Positions 44,738 through 53,901 of a stretch of 64,000 nt of DNA are shown here, piece after piece. A model generated the notes under the pieces. That model saw only the letters and a list, made by a program, of their open reading frames with translations. It made no database searches and had not been told where the DNA came from. The stretch covers positions 13,822 to 77,821 of the forward strand of contig CAXTHJ010000006.1 in the NCBI GenBank assembly GCA_964243985.1, in the 5' to 3' direction. The stretch's first letter is position 1. Every line of letters begins with the position of its first letter. The DNA is from CAIOYC01 sp964243985. GTDB lineage: Bacteria > Pseudomonadota > Alphaproteobacteria > Caulobacterales > Caulobacteraceae. A program made the translations under genes and the position numbers.

Positions 44738-45496
44738 ATGTTACGCGCAGCATCAGACCTGAATGGCTATTCGATCGCCGCCAACGACGGCCTGATAGGG
44801 CATGTGAGCGACGTCCTCTTCGATGACGACAGCTGGCTGGTCCGTTGGGTCGTAGTGGAGACGGGCGACTGGCTTGCCGACCGCAAGGTCCTGCTGCCGC
44901 CCTCCGTGTTGGGACACATCGACCCCGCGCGCCACGAATTTTCCGTCAAATTGGATCGTCTCCAGGTCAAGGAGAGCCCAGACATCGACACTGATAAATC
45001 GGTGTCCCGGCAGATGGAGACCAACGTCTACGATTACTACGGTTGGACGCCCTATTGGGGCACGGGCTTTTACATGGAAGGCGGCGGCTATATCGGCGGG
45101 GCGATGGGGGCGCCCTATTTTGAGTCGAGAGACCACGTCGCAAAAGACGGTGAAGACCATTCACTGGATGATATTCACCTGCGCAGTGTTCAGGCTGTAA
45201 CAGATTACCATCTCCACGCCGCTGACGGCGACATCGGCCACGTGCAGGACTTTCTAGTGGAAGACGCGGATTGGAGCGTCCGCTACCTCATCGTCGAAAC
45301 GACGAACTGGTGGCCTGGAAAGAAGGTTCTGATCTCTCCGCAGTCGGTGCGAAAGATCGAGTGGTCCGACAGGTTGGTCCACATCAACGTCGATTGCCAA
45401 AAGGTCAAAGACAGTCCGACTTACGATACGCCGGTGAAGATCGATCGAGCCTACGCCCGGCGCTTCAACAACTACTACGCCGATGTCATTTCTTAA
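44738..45496 (+). CDS. PRC-barrel domain protein (two domains)
   Basis: This 252-residue protein has two PRC-barrel repeats. The first contains LIGHVSDVLFDDDSWLVRWV and the second DIGHVQDFLVEDADWSVRYL, joined by a Tyr/Gly-rich linker with YYGWTPYWGTGFYMEGGG. PRC barrels bind RNA, proteins or photosynthetic reaction centres; stress-associated versions are common near BON proteins. No signal peptide is seen. A FixJ-like box lies 73 bp upstream. The following gene begins 14 bp later. Confidence 0.85.
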   Translation: MLRAASDLNGYSIAANDGLIGHVSDVLFDDDSWLVRWVVVETGDWLADRKVLLPPSVLGHIDPARHEFSVKLDRLQVKESPDIDTDKSVSRQMETNVYDYYGWTPYWGTGFYMEGGGYIGGAMGAPYFESRDHVAKDGEDHSLDDIHLRSVQAVTDYHLHAADGDIGHVQDFLVEDADWSVRYLIVETTNWWPGKKVLISPQSVRKIEWSDRLVHINVDCQKVKDSPTYDTPVKIDRAYARRFNNYYADVIS

Positions 45497-45509
45497 GCGC
45501 GGCGTTGAC

Positions 45510-46004
45510 ATGACTCGCCCTAAAACAGGCTCGCAACTTTCCTCGAAATATAACGCCTTCCTCCACTTCCCTCTGTGGGAAGAAAACAATGGGATGCCGC
45601 TCAGCATTCTTTCGGCGCTTGCAAGGCTGGATGTCGATCCCTGGCAGGAAGCCGAAGCGCTTTCTCAACTGCCTAAGGACTCGGCCTTCCAAAGGCTCGC
45701 TTTATTGCTTCAAAGGCTTCCGGGTAAAGCACCGCTGCAGCCTGAACTGGAGACAATCTGTCAACGTTCGACCGGCCTTTTGCCCCGTCTCAGTCCTGAA
45801 CCCACATTGCAATCCGGCATAGCCGCTACGCCACGGGCGCGCTTTTGGTCTTTCGCGACAAGCTCGTTTTTCTTTGGCGTGGTCTACCTGGTGACATTCA
45901 GCCTGATGCAGGCTCATCAGCCTTCCGACAAAGACAGGTCTTTGGCGGTTTCCGCACCCATGAGAGCGCAAACGTTCGGGCACGTCCTAGGGCCAGCTCA
46001 CTGA
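45510..46004 (+). CDS. Hypothetical protein with one membrane segment
   Basis: This protein of about 164 residues has a conserved-looking N-terminal part (NAFLHFPLWEENNGMPLSIL, then SALARLDVDPWQEAEALSQL). It has one hydrophobic helix late in the chain (FFFGVVYLVTFSLMQ). I recall similar unnamed proteins beside PRC-barrel genes. The start at 45510 is uncertain; an ATG at 45483 overlaps the PRC gene. Its stop overlaps the next gene start by ATGA. Confidence 0.6.
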   Translation: MTRPKTGSQLSSKYNAFLHFPLWEENNGMPLSILSALARLDVDPWQEAEALSQLPKDSAFQRLALLLQRLPGKAPLQPELETICQRSTGLLPRLSPEPTLQSGIAATPRARFWSFATSSFFFGVVYLVTFSLMQAHQPSDKDRSLAVSAPMRAQTFGHVLGPAH

Positions 46005-46987
46005 TGCAGGCCATGGTTTTGAACAAAGTCGGCGGACCGCTTCAGTGGACCGAATTGCCTGATCGTCAGCCGGGGCCGGATCAGATCAGAGTGAGGATCA
46101 CGGCCTGTGGCGTATGCAGGACGGACCTGCATGTGCTCGACGGCGAGCTGCCGGACCCGCATTTCCCGATCATTCCCGGTCACGAAATCGTCGGTCGTAT
46201 CGACGCCATTGGCGCTGGCGTGTCGGGACTCAAGATCGGCGAGCGGGTGGGCATTCCTTGGCTCGGTCACACCTGCGGCGTCTGCCCCTACTGCATCGAG
46301 CATCGCGAGAACCTTTGCGACCATCCGCTTTTCACCGGGTTCACCCGTGACGGCGGCTTTGCGACGGCCACCATAGCGGACGCCCGCTTTGCCTTTCCGC
46401 TTGGTGAAATCGGCGATGACATTGCTCCCGCGCCCCTGCTCTGCGCCGGCCTAATAGGCTGGCGGTCGCTGGTGATGGCGGGGGAAGGAAAGACCCTCGG
46501 CATCTATGGATTCGGCGCGGCCGGACACATCGTCGCTTAAGTCGCCAAGGGGCAGGGACGGTCGGTGTTCGCCTTCACCCGCCCTGGCGATATCGCAACG
46601 CAGGCCTTCGCGCGAAGCCTCGGCGCCGTCTGGGCGGGCGGTTCGGACGAGGCGCCGCCGGAATTGCTGGACGCCGCTATCATCTACGCCGTCGATGGCG
46701 CTCTTGTGCCCGCCGCGTTGCAGGCGCTTCGCAAAGGTGGCCGCCTCGTCTGCGCCGGCATCCACATGAGCGATATTCCGGGATTCCCCTATGCCTCGCT
46801 TTGGGAAGAGCGCGAGATCGTGTCTGTCGCCAATCTGACCCGGCAGGATGGTCTCGACTTCCTCAAGCTCGCGCCCGAGATCGGCCTCGTCACCAAGACA
46901 ACGCCGTACGCGTTGAAGGACGCCAATCAGGCCCTGGCCGATCTGCGCGCCGGCCGGTTCGAGGGGGCCGCGGTCCTCGTGCCTTAG
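46004..46987 (+). pseudogene. Zinc alcohol dehydrogenase with an in-frame ochre codon
   Basis: The frame starts MQAMVLNKVGGPLQWTELP. Zinc ligands lie in ACGVCRTDLHVLDGE, PGHEIVGRIDA and CGVCPYCIEHRENLC. At 46538-46540, TAA follows GIYGFGAAGHIVA, in the middle of the NAD-binding motif. The same frame then continues VAKGQGRSVFAFTRPGD to VLVP at 46987. A CAA to TAA change (Gln) explains it. The whole would be 327 residues, the normal size. Its 3' end overlaps ackA by 4 bp tail to tail. Confidence 0.82.
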
Positions 46988-48180
46988 TCCGCTGCGATTA
47001 GCGCACGGGTATGGCGCGCGATCTGCTCATCCTCCTGAGAGGGAAGGATCTGAATCGCGCACCGCGAGTCAGGAGAATTAATCGGGTTCGTGGTTTCTGC
47101 ATTTCGGTCCAAATCAAGCTCCACGCCCATGCAGGCGAGGCCTTCGCAGATCGCGGCGCGCAGAGGTGGATCGTTCTCGCCGATCCCGCCTGTGAAAACG
47201 AGCCCGTCTACACCGCCGAGCGCGGCGATCATGGCGGCGATCTGCTTGCGCACCTGATAGGCGAACATGTCGATGGCTAAGCGGGCGCTGGGGTTCGACG
47301 AGGCTGCGGCCTGGAGTTCCCGCATGTCGCTGCTGACAGCCGAAACCCCGCAAAGGCCGGACCGGCGGTCCACCAGCTCCTCCAGCCTCGCCGCGTTGAA
47401 GTGCTTCTCCCGCATGAGATAGAGCAGGACGCCGGGATCGATGTCGCCGCTCCGTGTGCCCATCATGACGCCGCCCGTAGGCGTCAGGCCCATGCTGTTG
47501 TCGATGGATCGGCCGGCTTTCACCGCGGTGACGCTGGCGCCGTTTCCGAGGTGGGCGATGACCAGCCTATCGAGCGGTGGGGCCCCTAATTGGTGGAGGA
47601 TCGACTCGCAGGAAAGCCCGTGAAAGCCGTAGCGATAGACGCCGTGGGCTTCCAGCTCCCGTGGAATCGGCAGGATGCGGGCGACGTCGGGCATAGAGGC
47701 GTGGAAGGCGGTGTCGAAACAGGCGACCTGCTGAGCGTCCGGAAATAGGTCCTTCGCGGCGCCGACGACCTTAAGCGCTTCGGGGATGTGCAGGGGCGCA
47801 AAAGGCGCGGCGGCTTCGAGGATTTCCATGACCGCGCCATCGATCAGGCAGTGCTGGCGAAGCTTGGGTCCGCCATGAACGATCCGATGCCCGACGGCGA
47901 CCGGGGGCGGCAGACGCCAGTCCGTAAAGAGTTGAAGCACGCGGCTTATCGCATGCTTCTGATCCACGAAGTGGGTTGCTTCGGTGACGTTTTGACCAGA
48001 CGCATCCTTGGCTGAGAATTTGCTTTCAGGGGTTCCGATTGAACCGACCTCGCCTGAGACAAGGGGGTCCATGCGCGCCCGACCAGCCTTGAATAATCCA
48101 AACTTCAGCGAAGACGACCCACAGTTCAGGACGAGGATGTGTGAATGCAGACCTGCCCTCACAGCCCCGCCCATTTCCAA
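46984..48180 (-). CDS. ackA: Acetate kinase
   Basis: This 398-residue ASKHA-fold kinase has ILVLNCGSSSLKFGLF, VGHRIVHGG, FDTAFHASMP, YGFHGLSCESI and MMGTRSGDIDPGVLLYLM, the standard acetate-kinase signatures. It converts acetyl-phosphate and ADP to acetate and ATP. Its start overlaps the end of the phosphoketolase gene by 22 bp, so the two are one operon. Together they convert sugar phosphates directly to acetate with ATP gain. Confidence 0.93.
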   Translation of the reverse strand: MEMGGAVRAGLHSHILVLNCGSSSLKFGLFKAGRARMDPLVSGEVGSIGTPESKFSAKDASGQNVTEATHFVDQKHAISRVLQLFTDWRLPPPVAVGHRIVHGGPKLRQHCLIDGAVMEILEAAAPFAPLHIPEALKVVGAAKDLFPDAQQVACFDTAFHASMPDVARILPIPRELEAHGVYRYGFHGLSCESILHQLGAPPLDRLVIAHLGNGASVTAVKAGRSIDNSMGLTPTGGVMMGTRSGDIDPGVLLYLMREKHFNAARLEELVDRRSGLCGVSAVSSDMRELQAAASSNPSARLAIDMFAYQVRKQIAAMIAALGGVDGLVFTGGIGENDPPLRAAICEGLACMGVELDLDRNAETTNPINSPDSRCAIQILPSQEDEQIARHTRALIAAD

Positions 48181-50570
48181 TCCAAGATTTCCGGCAAGTC
48201 CTCGCCGTGCTTGTCGATATATTGCTTGTGTTCGATTAGCCTGTCTTGAACCATCTGCTTCAGGTAGGCGCCCTCCTCACCCAGCCGCGGCAGGCGATTG
48301 ATGACGTTCTGGACCAGGTGGAAGCGGTCGAGCCCGTTCTGCACCCGCATGTCGAACGGCGTGGTGACCGTGCCCTCCTCTTTATAGCCGTGGACGTGGA
48401 GGTTCCGGTTCGTGCGGCGGTAAGTCAGTCGATGCACCAGGGACGGATAGCCGTGGAAGGCGAAGATGATCGGCTTGTCGGTGGTGAACATCGCGTCGTA
48501 GTCGATTTCGCTGAGGCCGTGGGGATGCTCACTCTCGGACTGCAGCTTCATCAGATCGACCACGTTGATGACGCGGATTTTCAGCTCTGGCAGGTGCTCG
48601 CGTAGGATCGAGACGGCGGCCAGCAGCTCTAGTGTCGGCGTATCGCCGCAGCAGGCCATCACCACGTCCGGCTCTAAGCCCTCGTCGTTGCTGGCCCAGC
48701 GCCAGACGCCCAGGCCTTGGGTGCAATGCTCGACCGCCGCCTTCATGCTCAGCCATTGTGGCAGGGCGTGCTTGCCAGCGACGATCACGTTCACGTAGTG
48801 GCGGCTGCGAAGGCAATGGTCGGCCACAGAGAGCAGGCAGTTCGCGTCCGGCGGCAGATAGAGGCGGATCACGTCCGCCTTCTTGTTCACCACGTGGTCG
48901 AGGAAGCCCGGGTCCTGATGGGTGAAGCCATTATGGTCCTGCTGCCAGACATGAGAGGAGAGTAGGAAATTCAGAGAGGCGATCTTGCGCCGCCAGGGCA
49001 GTTCGCTTGTCACCTTCAGCCATTTGGCGTGCTGGCTGAACATGGAATCGACGATGCGGACGAAGGCCTCGTAGGTGTTGAACATCCCGTGCCGCCCGGT
49101 CAGGAGATAGCCCTCCAGCCACCCCTCGCACTGGTGCTCGCTGAGCATGGAGTCGAGCACGCGCCCGGTCGGCGCCAGAAACTCGTCGCCCTCGACAGTC
49201 TCCGCCTCCCACTGGCGATCTGTGGCTCCGAACACGGCGCCGAGGAGGTTGGAGAGGGTCTCGTCCGGACCGAACACGCGGAAATTCCGCTGCGCCTCGT
49301 TCAGCTTGATGACGTCGCGGAGGAAGACGCCGAGCACGCGGCAATCCTCAGACTTCACGCCGCCGGGGGTGGGCACGGCGACGGCATAATTGCGGAAATC
49401 CGGCAGGGCGAGGTCATGCAGCAAGAGGCCGCCGTTTGCATGCGGATTGGCGCTCATCCGGTATTCGCCTTTGGGCGCCAGTTCGGCCAGTTCGGCGATC
49501 AGCCGACCTTCGGCGTCGAACAGCTCCTCTGGACGATAGCTCTTCATCCAGCTCTCGAGCCGGGCCACATGTTCGGGATGCGCAGCGTCGACGATCATCG
49601 GCACCTGGTGCGATCGGAACGTGCCCTCGATCTTCAGGCCGTCCACGACCTTCGGGCCGGTCCAGCCCTTGGGCGACCGGAGCACGATCATTGGCCATAT
49701 TGGTCGCTTTCTGTTGAACCCAGACCGCGCCCTCTTTTGAATTTCGCGGATTTGCGCCACCGCGATCTCTATGGCCGTAGCCATGTGTTGGTGCATCACC
49801 TGCGGGTCGTCGCCCTCCACGAACAACGCCGCCCAGCCGCAACCCCGCAATAGCTGCACCAGCTCATCGCCGGGAATGCGGGCCAGAACGGTCGGATTAC
49901 TGATCTTGTAGCCGTTGAGATGAAGAATCGGCAGGACGGCGCCGTCCGTTGCGGGATCTAGGAACTTGTTGGAATGCCAAGCCGTCGCCAGCGGTCCCGT
50001 TTCCGCTTCGCCGTCGCCGATAACGCAAGCGACGATCAGCTTAGGATTGTCGAACGCGGCGCCGAACGCGTGACTGAGGGAATAGCCGAGTTCGCCACCC
50101 TCATGGATCGACCCTGGCGTCGTCGGCCCGACGTGGCTGGAGATGCCGCCGGGAAAGGAGAACTGCTTGAAGAGCTTCTTCAGCCCGGCTTCGTCCGGGC
50201 TGACGTCGGGATAGACCTCGCTGTAGGTCCCTTCAAGATAGGTATTGCCGACGATAGCCGGACCGCCGTGACCGGGGCCAGCGATGTAGAACATGTCGAG
50301 GTCGTACTTCTTGATGACCCGATTGAGATGGACGTAGATGAAGTTCTGCCCCGGCGTCGTGCCCCAGTGTCCGACGACCAACGGCTTGATGTGGGCCAAG
50401 GTCAGCGGCTCGCGCAGCAGTGGGTTGTCGTAGAGGTAGATCTGCCCGACCGAGAGGTAGTTGGCCGCGCGCCAATAGGCGTCGATTTTGCGCAGGTCTT
50501 CGGGCGAAAGCGTCTTGGGGAGTTCGGATAGAGCCCTATCGTCGATGACGTCTCTTACGCGGAGGTCCAT
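48159..50570 (-). CDS. xfp: Phosphoketolase (xylulose-5-phosphate/fructose-6-phosphate)
   Basis: This 803-residue thiamine-diphosphate enzyme has HWGTTPGQNFIYVHLNRVI, GPGHGGPAIVGNTYLEG, a thiamine segment with IGDGEAETGPLATAW, and HEGGELGYSLSHAFGAAFDN. It splits ketose phosphates to acetyl-phosphate. The length is full for the family. The FixJ-like box at 50654-50667 lies 84 bp before its start, and ackA follows, so this is an acetyl-phosphate/ATP module likely induced with it. Confidence 0.94.
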   Translation of the reverse strand: MDLRVRDVIDDRALSELPKTLSPEDLRKIDAYWRAANYLSVGQIYLYDNPLLREPLTLAHIKPLVVGHWGTTPGQNFIYVHLNRVIKKYDLDMFYIAGPGHGGPAIVGNTYLEGTYSEVYPDVSPDEAGLKKLFKQFSFPGGISSHVGPTTPGSIHEGGELGYSLSHAFGAAFDNPKLIVACVIGDGEAETGPLATAWHSNKFLDPATDGAVLPILHLNGYKISNPTVLARIPGDELVQLLRGCGWAALFVEGDDPQVMHQHMATAIEIAVAQIREIQKRARSGFNRKRPIWPMIVLRSPKGWTGPKVVDGLKIEGTFRSHQVPMIVDAAHPEHVARLESWMKSYRPEELFDAEGRLIAELAELAPKGEYRMSANPHANGGLLLHDLALPDFRNYAVAVPTPGGVKSEDCRVLGVFLRDVIKLNEAQRNFRVFGPDETLSNLLGAVFGATDRQWEAETVEGDEFLAPTGRVLDSMLSEHQCEGWLEGYLLTGRHGMFNTYEAFVRIVDSMFSQHAKWLKVTSELPWRRKIASLNFLLSSHVWQQDHNGFTHQDPGFLDHVVNKKADVIRLYLPPDANCLLSVADHCLRSRHYVNVIVAGKHALPQWLSMKAAVEHCTQGLGVWRWASNDEGLEPDVVMACCGDTPTLELLAAVSILREHLPELKIRVINVVDLMKLQSESEHPHGLSEIDYDAMFTTDKPIIFAFHGYPSLVHRLTYRRTNRNLHVHGYKEEGTVTTPFDMRVQNGLDRFHLVQNVINRLPRLGEEGAYLKQMVQDRLIEHKQYIDKHGEDLPEILDWKWAGL

Positions 50571-50653
50571 GGGGTCGACGCTCCGTTGGTGCTCGATCGA
50601 TAAGGCGACCGTCCAACCCGTATTTTACGCCAGCCGTCCCTTCGAAGGCAGGC

Positions 50654-50667
50654 TCGGAAACTACGCA
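50654..50667 (-). promoter_or_regulatory. FixJ-like box (phosphoketolase operon)
   Basis: The minus strand reads TGCGTAGTTTCCGA, 84 bp upstream of the phosphoketolase start and pointing toward it. Confidence 0.62.
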
Positions 50668-50719
50668 GAGGCCGAACGCGACCCCGCCAGCCGTCAGGCC
50701 GGCGGGGTCTATGCTTCGA

Positions 50720-51364
50720 TCAGTTCACGCGGATGTTGTTCTCGACGGAGGTTGCGCCGTGGGCCGCCCAGGCGGTCAACCCGGCCACTTGCCGATCGTG
50801 GGGAGAGCTCACCGTGCCGGACAGCCGTACATTGCCGCCATCGGCGCTGACGGCGATCGCCGGGTCGAAGAACCACGAGCGGTGCAGGGCGTGCATGATG
50901 TTGTCGCTGATCTCTGACGTGTTCACCGCCGGTTTGATAGTGATCAGGTCGTTGACGCCGACGACGCCGAAGAGGTTGCGGACGTCCCGCTGGGCGGCGT
51001 CCTTCTGATAATACCACTCCACTTCGCCATCCAGGGTGACCCAACCCTTTTCGACCTTCACCTTGACGGCGTCAGGGACGGATACATCCCAGGCCAGTCG
51101 ATCCGCTGCTGCGGCGGCGATCTGATCGTCGCCACGCTTGGACTCGAACGCCAGCCGCACTTCGATTTCTTCCGCTACGGCCTTGACGCCCTTGACCCGG
51201 CGAACGGCGGTTTCGGCGGCGTGCTTTTCGGCGAAGGTCAGCACATGGCCGGACAAGGTGACGACGCCGTCCTTGGCTGTGACCCCGATATGGGCAGGAT
51301 CGACACTGGGCTCCCACTTCAGTTCTTCGAGAACGGCGTTTTTCAGATTTTGGTCGTTAGACAT
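50720..51364 (-). CDS. BON-domain protein with three BON repeats
   Basis: This 214-residue protein starts MSNDQNLKNAVLEELKWEPS. It has three BON modules, with VTAKDGVVTLSGHVLTFAEK, VKVEKGWVTLDGEVEWYYQK and VSADGGNVRLSGTVSSPHD at their centres. No signal peptide is visible. Such OsmY-like proteins are linked to envelope and stress responses. A FixJ-like box is 137 bp upstream at 51501-51514. Confidence 0.88.
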   Translation of the reverse strand: MSNDQNLKNAVLEELKWEPSVDPAHIGVTAKDGVVTLSGHVLTFAEKHAAETAVRRVKGVKAVAEEIEVRLAFESKRGDDQIAAAAADRLAWDVSVPDAVKVKVEKGWVTLDGEVEWYYQKDAAQRDVRNLFGVVGVNDLITIKPAVNTSEISDNIMHALHRSWFFDPAIAVSADGGNVRLSGTVSSPHDRQVAGLTAWAAHGATSVENNIRVN

Positions 51365-51500
51365 TGAGCTCTCCAAACACGAAGGACAGAACATCCTGCA
51401 GAAACTGACTACAGGCCTGTCGAAAGCAGCGCCGGTTTCACGGTTGTTTTCGTTTCGCTACTGAGAATGACCCTAATCTTCCGTGCGCTGTAAACGAGGC

Positions 51501-51514
51501 TCGGAAACTACGCA
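51501..51514 (-). promoter_or_regulatory. FixJ-like box (BON gene)
   Basis: The minus strand reads TGCGTAGTTTCCGA, identical to the phosphoketolase copy. It is 137 bp before the BON start and just beyond the 3' end of the ATPase fragment. Confidence 0.6.
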
Positions 51515-51524
51515 GCCCGCGGGA

Positions 51525-51965
51525 TCAAGCGATCTCAAGCCGCCTGAACAGCATGGTCTTCACAACATCCAAGGCGAAGCAGAACGCGATCGCGGCAACG
51601 AACACGCCCCCGATAATGGCGATCGGCAGAGCCGTCATCAGGAGGCCTTTGGCGGCCAGAACCGTGATAATCGAAACATCGGCCACGGAAGACGCCAGGA
51701 GCCATTTGCCTGGAACCGAGCTCCAGAGGTGCTCCCGCTCACGCGAAACGTAGAAGACGGCTTGGCCGCTGAACACCAGGGTCACCACGCTCAGGGTCCT
51801 CAAGGCGCCGGTATCCAGCCCAAGAGCGAATTTGCCGACCCCGAAACAGGTGATGCAGAATACGAGGTCGAAGCCGCCCATGACGACGCCGGCTAGGGTC
51901 AGATGACCGATCCGCCAGATGCTTGGCTTCGGAGATGGCCGCACATGATCCGTGGACAACGACAT
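51525..51965 (-). pseudogene. C-terminal fragment of a P-type (proton-efflux type) ATPase
   Basis: The 146-residue frame matches the last membrane region of plasma-membrane-type P-ATPases as I know them: MSLSTDHVRPSPKPSIWRIG, TLSVVTLVFSGQAVFYVSRE and VFVAAIAFCFALDVVK. The phosphorylation and nucleotide domains (DKTGT and GDGVND motifs) are absent upstream, where only non-coding-like sequence precedes the tRNA. It is therefore a leftover of a deleted gene rather than a functional pump. A short expressed membrane protein cannot be excluded. Confidence 0.7.
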
Positions 51966-52023
51966 CGACAGAACGTTGCTAGATGCGCCGCGCTGACGTT
52001 TTTCACCGCCAAACTGCGTGCTA

Positions 52024-52050
52024 GCCGCCCATAAGAAATTTGTGGGCGGC
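52024..52050. terminator. Hairpin, possible terminator or junction palindrome
   Basis: GCCGCCCA and TGGGCGGC form an 8-bp stem around an 11-nt loop. There is no clear T-run, so a role as a terminator is uncertain. The surrounding 51966-52293 has no supported gene. Confidence 0.35.
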
Positions 52051-52293
52051 AGCCGCGCATAAGGGGGACAAGAACACCCTATGAGGCCGCGATACGAACG
52101 CTCTCTCGTCAGCGCGCCACGCGAAAGGGGTACTTCGAACCTGTGGGCCGGAGAAAAGGACCTTGGTTGGACCGGAATTCGGCTGCTCTTGGCGGCGGAG
52201 AATGGCGATCTTCAGCTCGGTCGGCTGATAAGTCTCGGAATAGTCGGCACTACTTCTCAAGACAGAAAGACCAATAAAAACAACTACTTAAGG

Positions 52294-52383
<90 letters not shown>

Positions 52384-52479
52384 GCAAGGTCGAGCGCGCC
52401 GGAAAGACGCGCCGGATCGAGGGCGCGATCCATAGCGGCGGCCCGCCGCCTTCGCAACCCTTTGACCGCAAAGCGGCTC

Positions 52480-53397
52480 TCAGGCGAAGGCGCGCCAGTC
52501 GAAGCGCGCCAGCTTGCCGAACAACGCCTGCAAATCCCTGGTGAGGCGATGCACCCCCTCGTGCGGCTCGAGGGACGTCTCGTTCAGATAAAGGCTACGG
52601 TTCAACTCCACCTGCAGGGCGTGAACCCCTTTCGACGGCCGGCCATAGAATTCGGTGGTGAAACCGCCAGCGTAGGGCGCGTTGCGCACCACCTTGTAGC
52701 CGCCGGCCTCCAGCGCCCGCTCCACATGGGTGGTGATGGCGGGGGCGCAGGCGGCGCCGAAGCGATCGCCCAGCACCATGTCGGGCGCCTTGCTGCGACC
52801 ATCGCCACCGGCGGCGGCCGAGGGCATGGAGTGCCAGTCAATCAGAACCGCCATCCCGAACGTCTGCTGCGCCGCCTCGATCAGCTCCTGCACCGCCTTG
52901 TGATAAGGCCGATGCACCTGATCTATGCGCTGGCGGGCATCAGCAAAGGTGAGCTTGCCGCGATAGATCTCCTTCCCCTCCGCCACCACCCGGGCGATAG
53001 AGCCGAGCCCCGCCACCACCCGCGCGGTACGGGCGTTGGCATAGGCGGGGAGCTTGTCCTCGAACATGCCTTGGTCAAGCTCATAGGGCTCGCGGTTCAC
53101 GTCGATATAGGCGCGGGCGTAAAGGGCGGCGATCACCGGGATGCCGAACGCCGCGGCCCCGCTCACCAAAGTGTCTACAAAGGCGTCTTCGGAGCGGCGG
53201 ATGGCGTCGGCGTCCAGCAGGGCCGCCTGCATCATGGCTTTGGGGTAGAGGCGGCCGGAGTGGGGGGAGGCGAACACCAGAGGCGAGGACAAGGCGGCGG
53301 GCCGCACGATCTCGAACGGGGCGGTCGATTCGTCACCTTGCCCCTCACGCGCGAGCGTGGTCGGCTCGTCCAGGTCAGGGGCGTCGTTTAAGCTCAT
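52480..53397 (-). CDS. N-formylglutamate amidohydrolase-family protein
   Basis: This 305-residue protein has LVFASPHSGRLYPKAMM near residue 38, RSEDAFVDTLVSGAAAFGIP, a zinc-like VLIDWHSMPS and VLGDRFGAACAP. These are the HutG/FGase family landmarks. It would hydrolyse N-formylglutamate or a related N-acyl acid. No other histidine-degradation genes are in view, so the exact substrate is open. Confidence 0.85.
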   Translation of the reverse strand: MSLNDAPDLDEPTTLAREGQGDESTAPFEIVRPAALSSPLVFASPHSGRLYPKAMMQAALLDADAIRRSEDAFVDTLVSGAAAFGIPVIAALYARAYIDVNREPYELDQGMFEDKLPAYANARTARVVAGLGSIARVVAEGKEIYRGKLTFADARQRIDQVHRPYHKAVQELIEAAQQTFGMAVLIDWHSMPSAAAGGDGRSKAPDMVLGDRFGAACAPAITTHVERALEAGGYKVVRNAPYAGGFTTEFYGRPSKGVHALQVELNRSLYLNETSLEPHEGVHRLTRDLQALFGKLARFDWRAFA

Positions 53398-53497
53398 GAC
53401 AAGGACTATTCCCGCGCCAAATCGCGACGGTCAACGGCGGGGCCGCTTTGCGCGTTGGTTTAGGCCCGGTTTACCATCCCGCGTTTAAGGTAAGAGC

Positions 53498-53881
53498 ATG
53501 GAAGACGTCCAGCAAACGCCGATGACCAGAATCCTCCTCGCTGAAGACGACGATTCTCTTCGCGCCTTCCTCACGCGGGCGTTAGAGCGCGCCGGCTACT
53601 GGGTGCGCGCCTGCCCAGACGGGGACGAGGCGATCGCGGCTTTGGACGAAGGCGCTTATGACCTCCTCCTGACCGACATCGTCATGCCGGGGGCGGACGG
53701 GATCGAAGTGGCGAGGGAGGCGGCCGCCCGCGATCCCGCCATGCGCATCATGTTCATCACCGGCTTCGCCGCCGTAGCGCTGGCCGCCGGCGACCGCGCC
53801 CCTGCGGGAGCAAAGGTCCTGGCCAAGCCGGTCCACCTGCGCGAGATCGTGGCGGAAGTGGAGCGGATGGTCGCGGCTTGA
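53498..53881 (+). CDS. cpdR: CpdR-type single-domain response regulator
   Basis: This 127-residue receiver reads RILLAEDDDSLRAFLTRALE, ALDEGAYDLLLTDIVMPGAD, FITGFAAVALAA and AKVLAKPVHLREIV. That is very close to Caulobacter CpdR as I remember it. CpdR controls localisation and substrate delivery of the ClpXP protease during the cell cycle. The ATG at 53498 has AAGG upstream; the ATG at 53522 matches homologue starts and gives 119 residues. Confidence 0.85.
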   Translation: MEDVQQTPMTRILLAEDDDSLRAFLTRALERAGYWVRACPDGDEAIAALDEGAYDLLLTDIVMPGADGIEVAREAAARDPAMRIMFITGFAAVALAAGDRAPAGAKVLAKPVHLREIVAEVERMVAA

Positions 53882-53901
53882 TCCAAGGTTGATGCCGGCG
53901 C

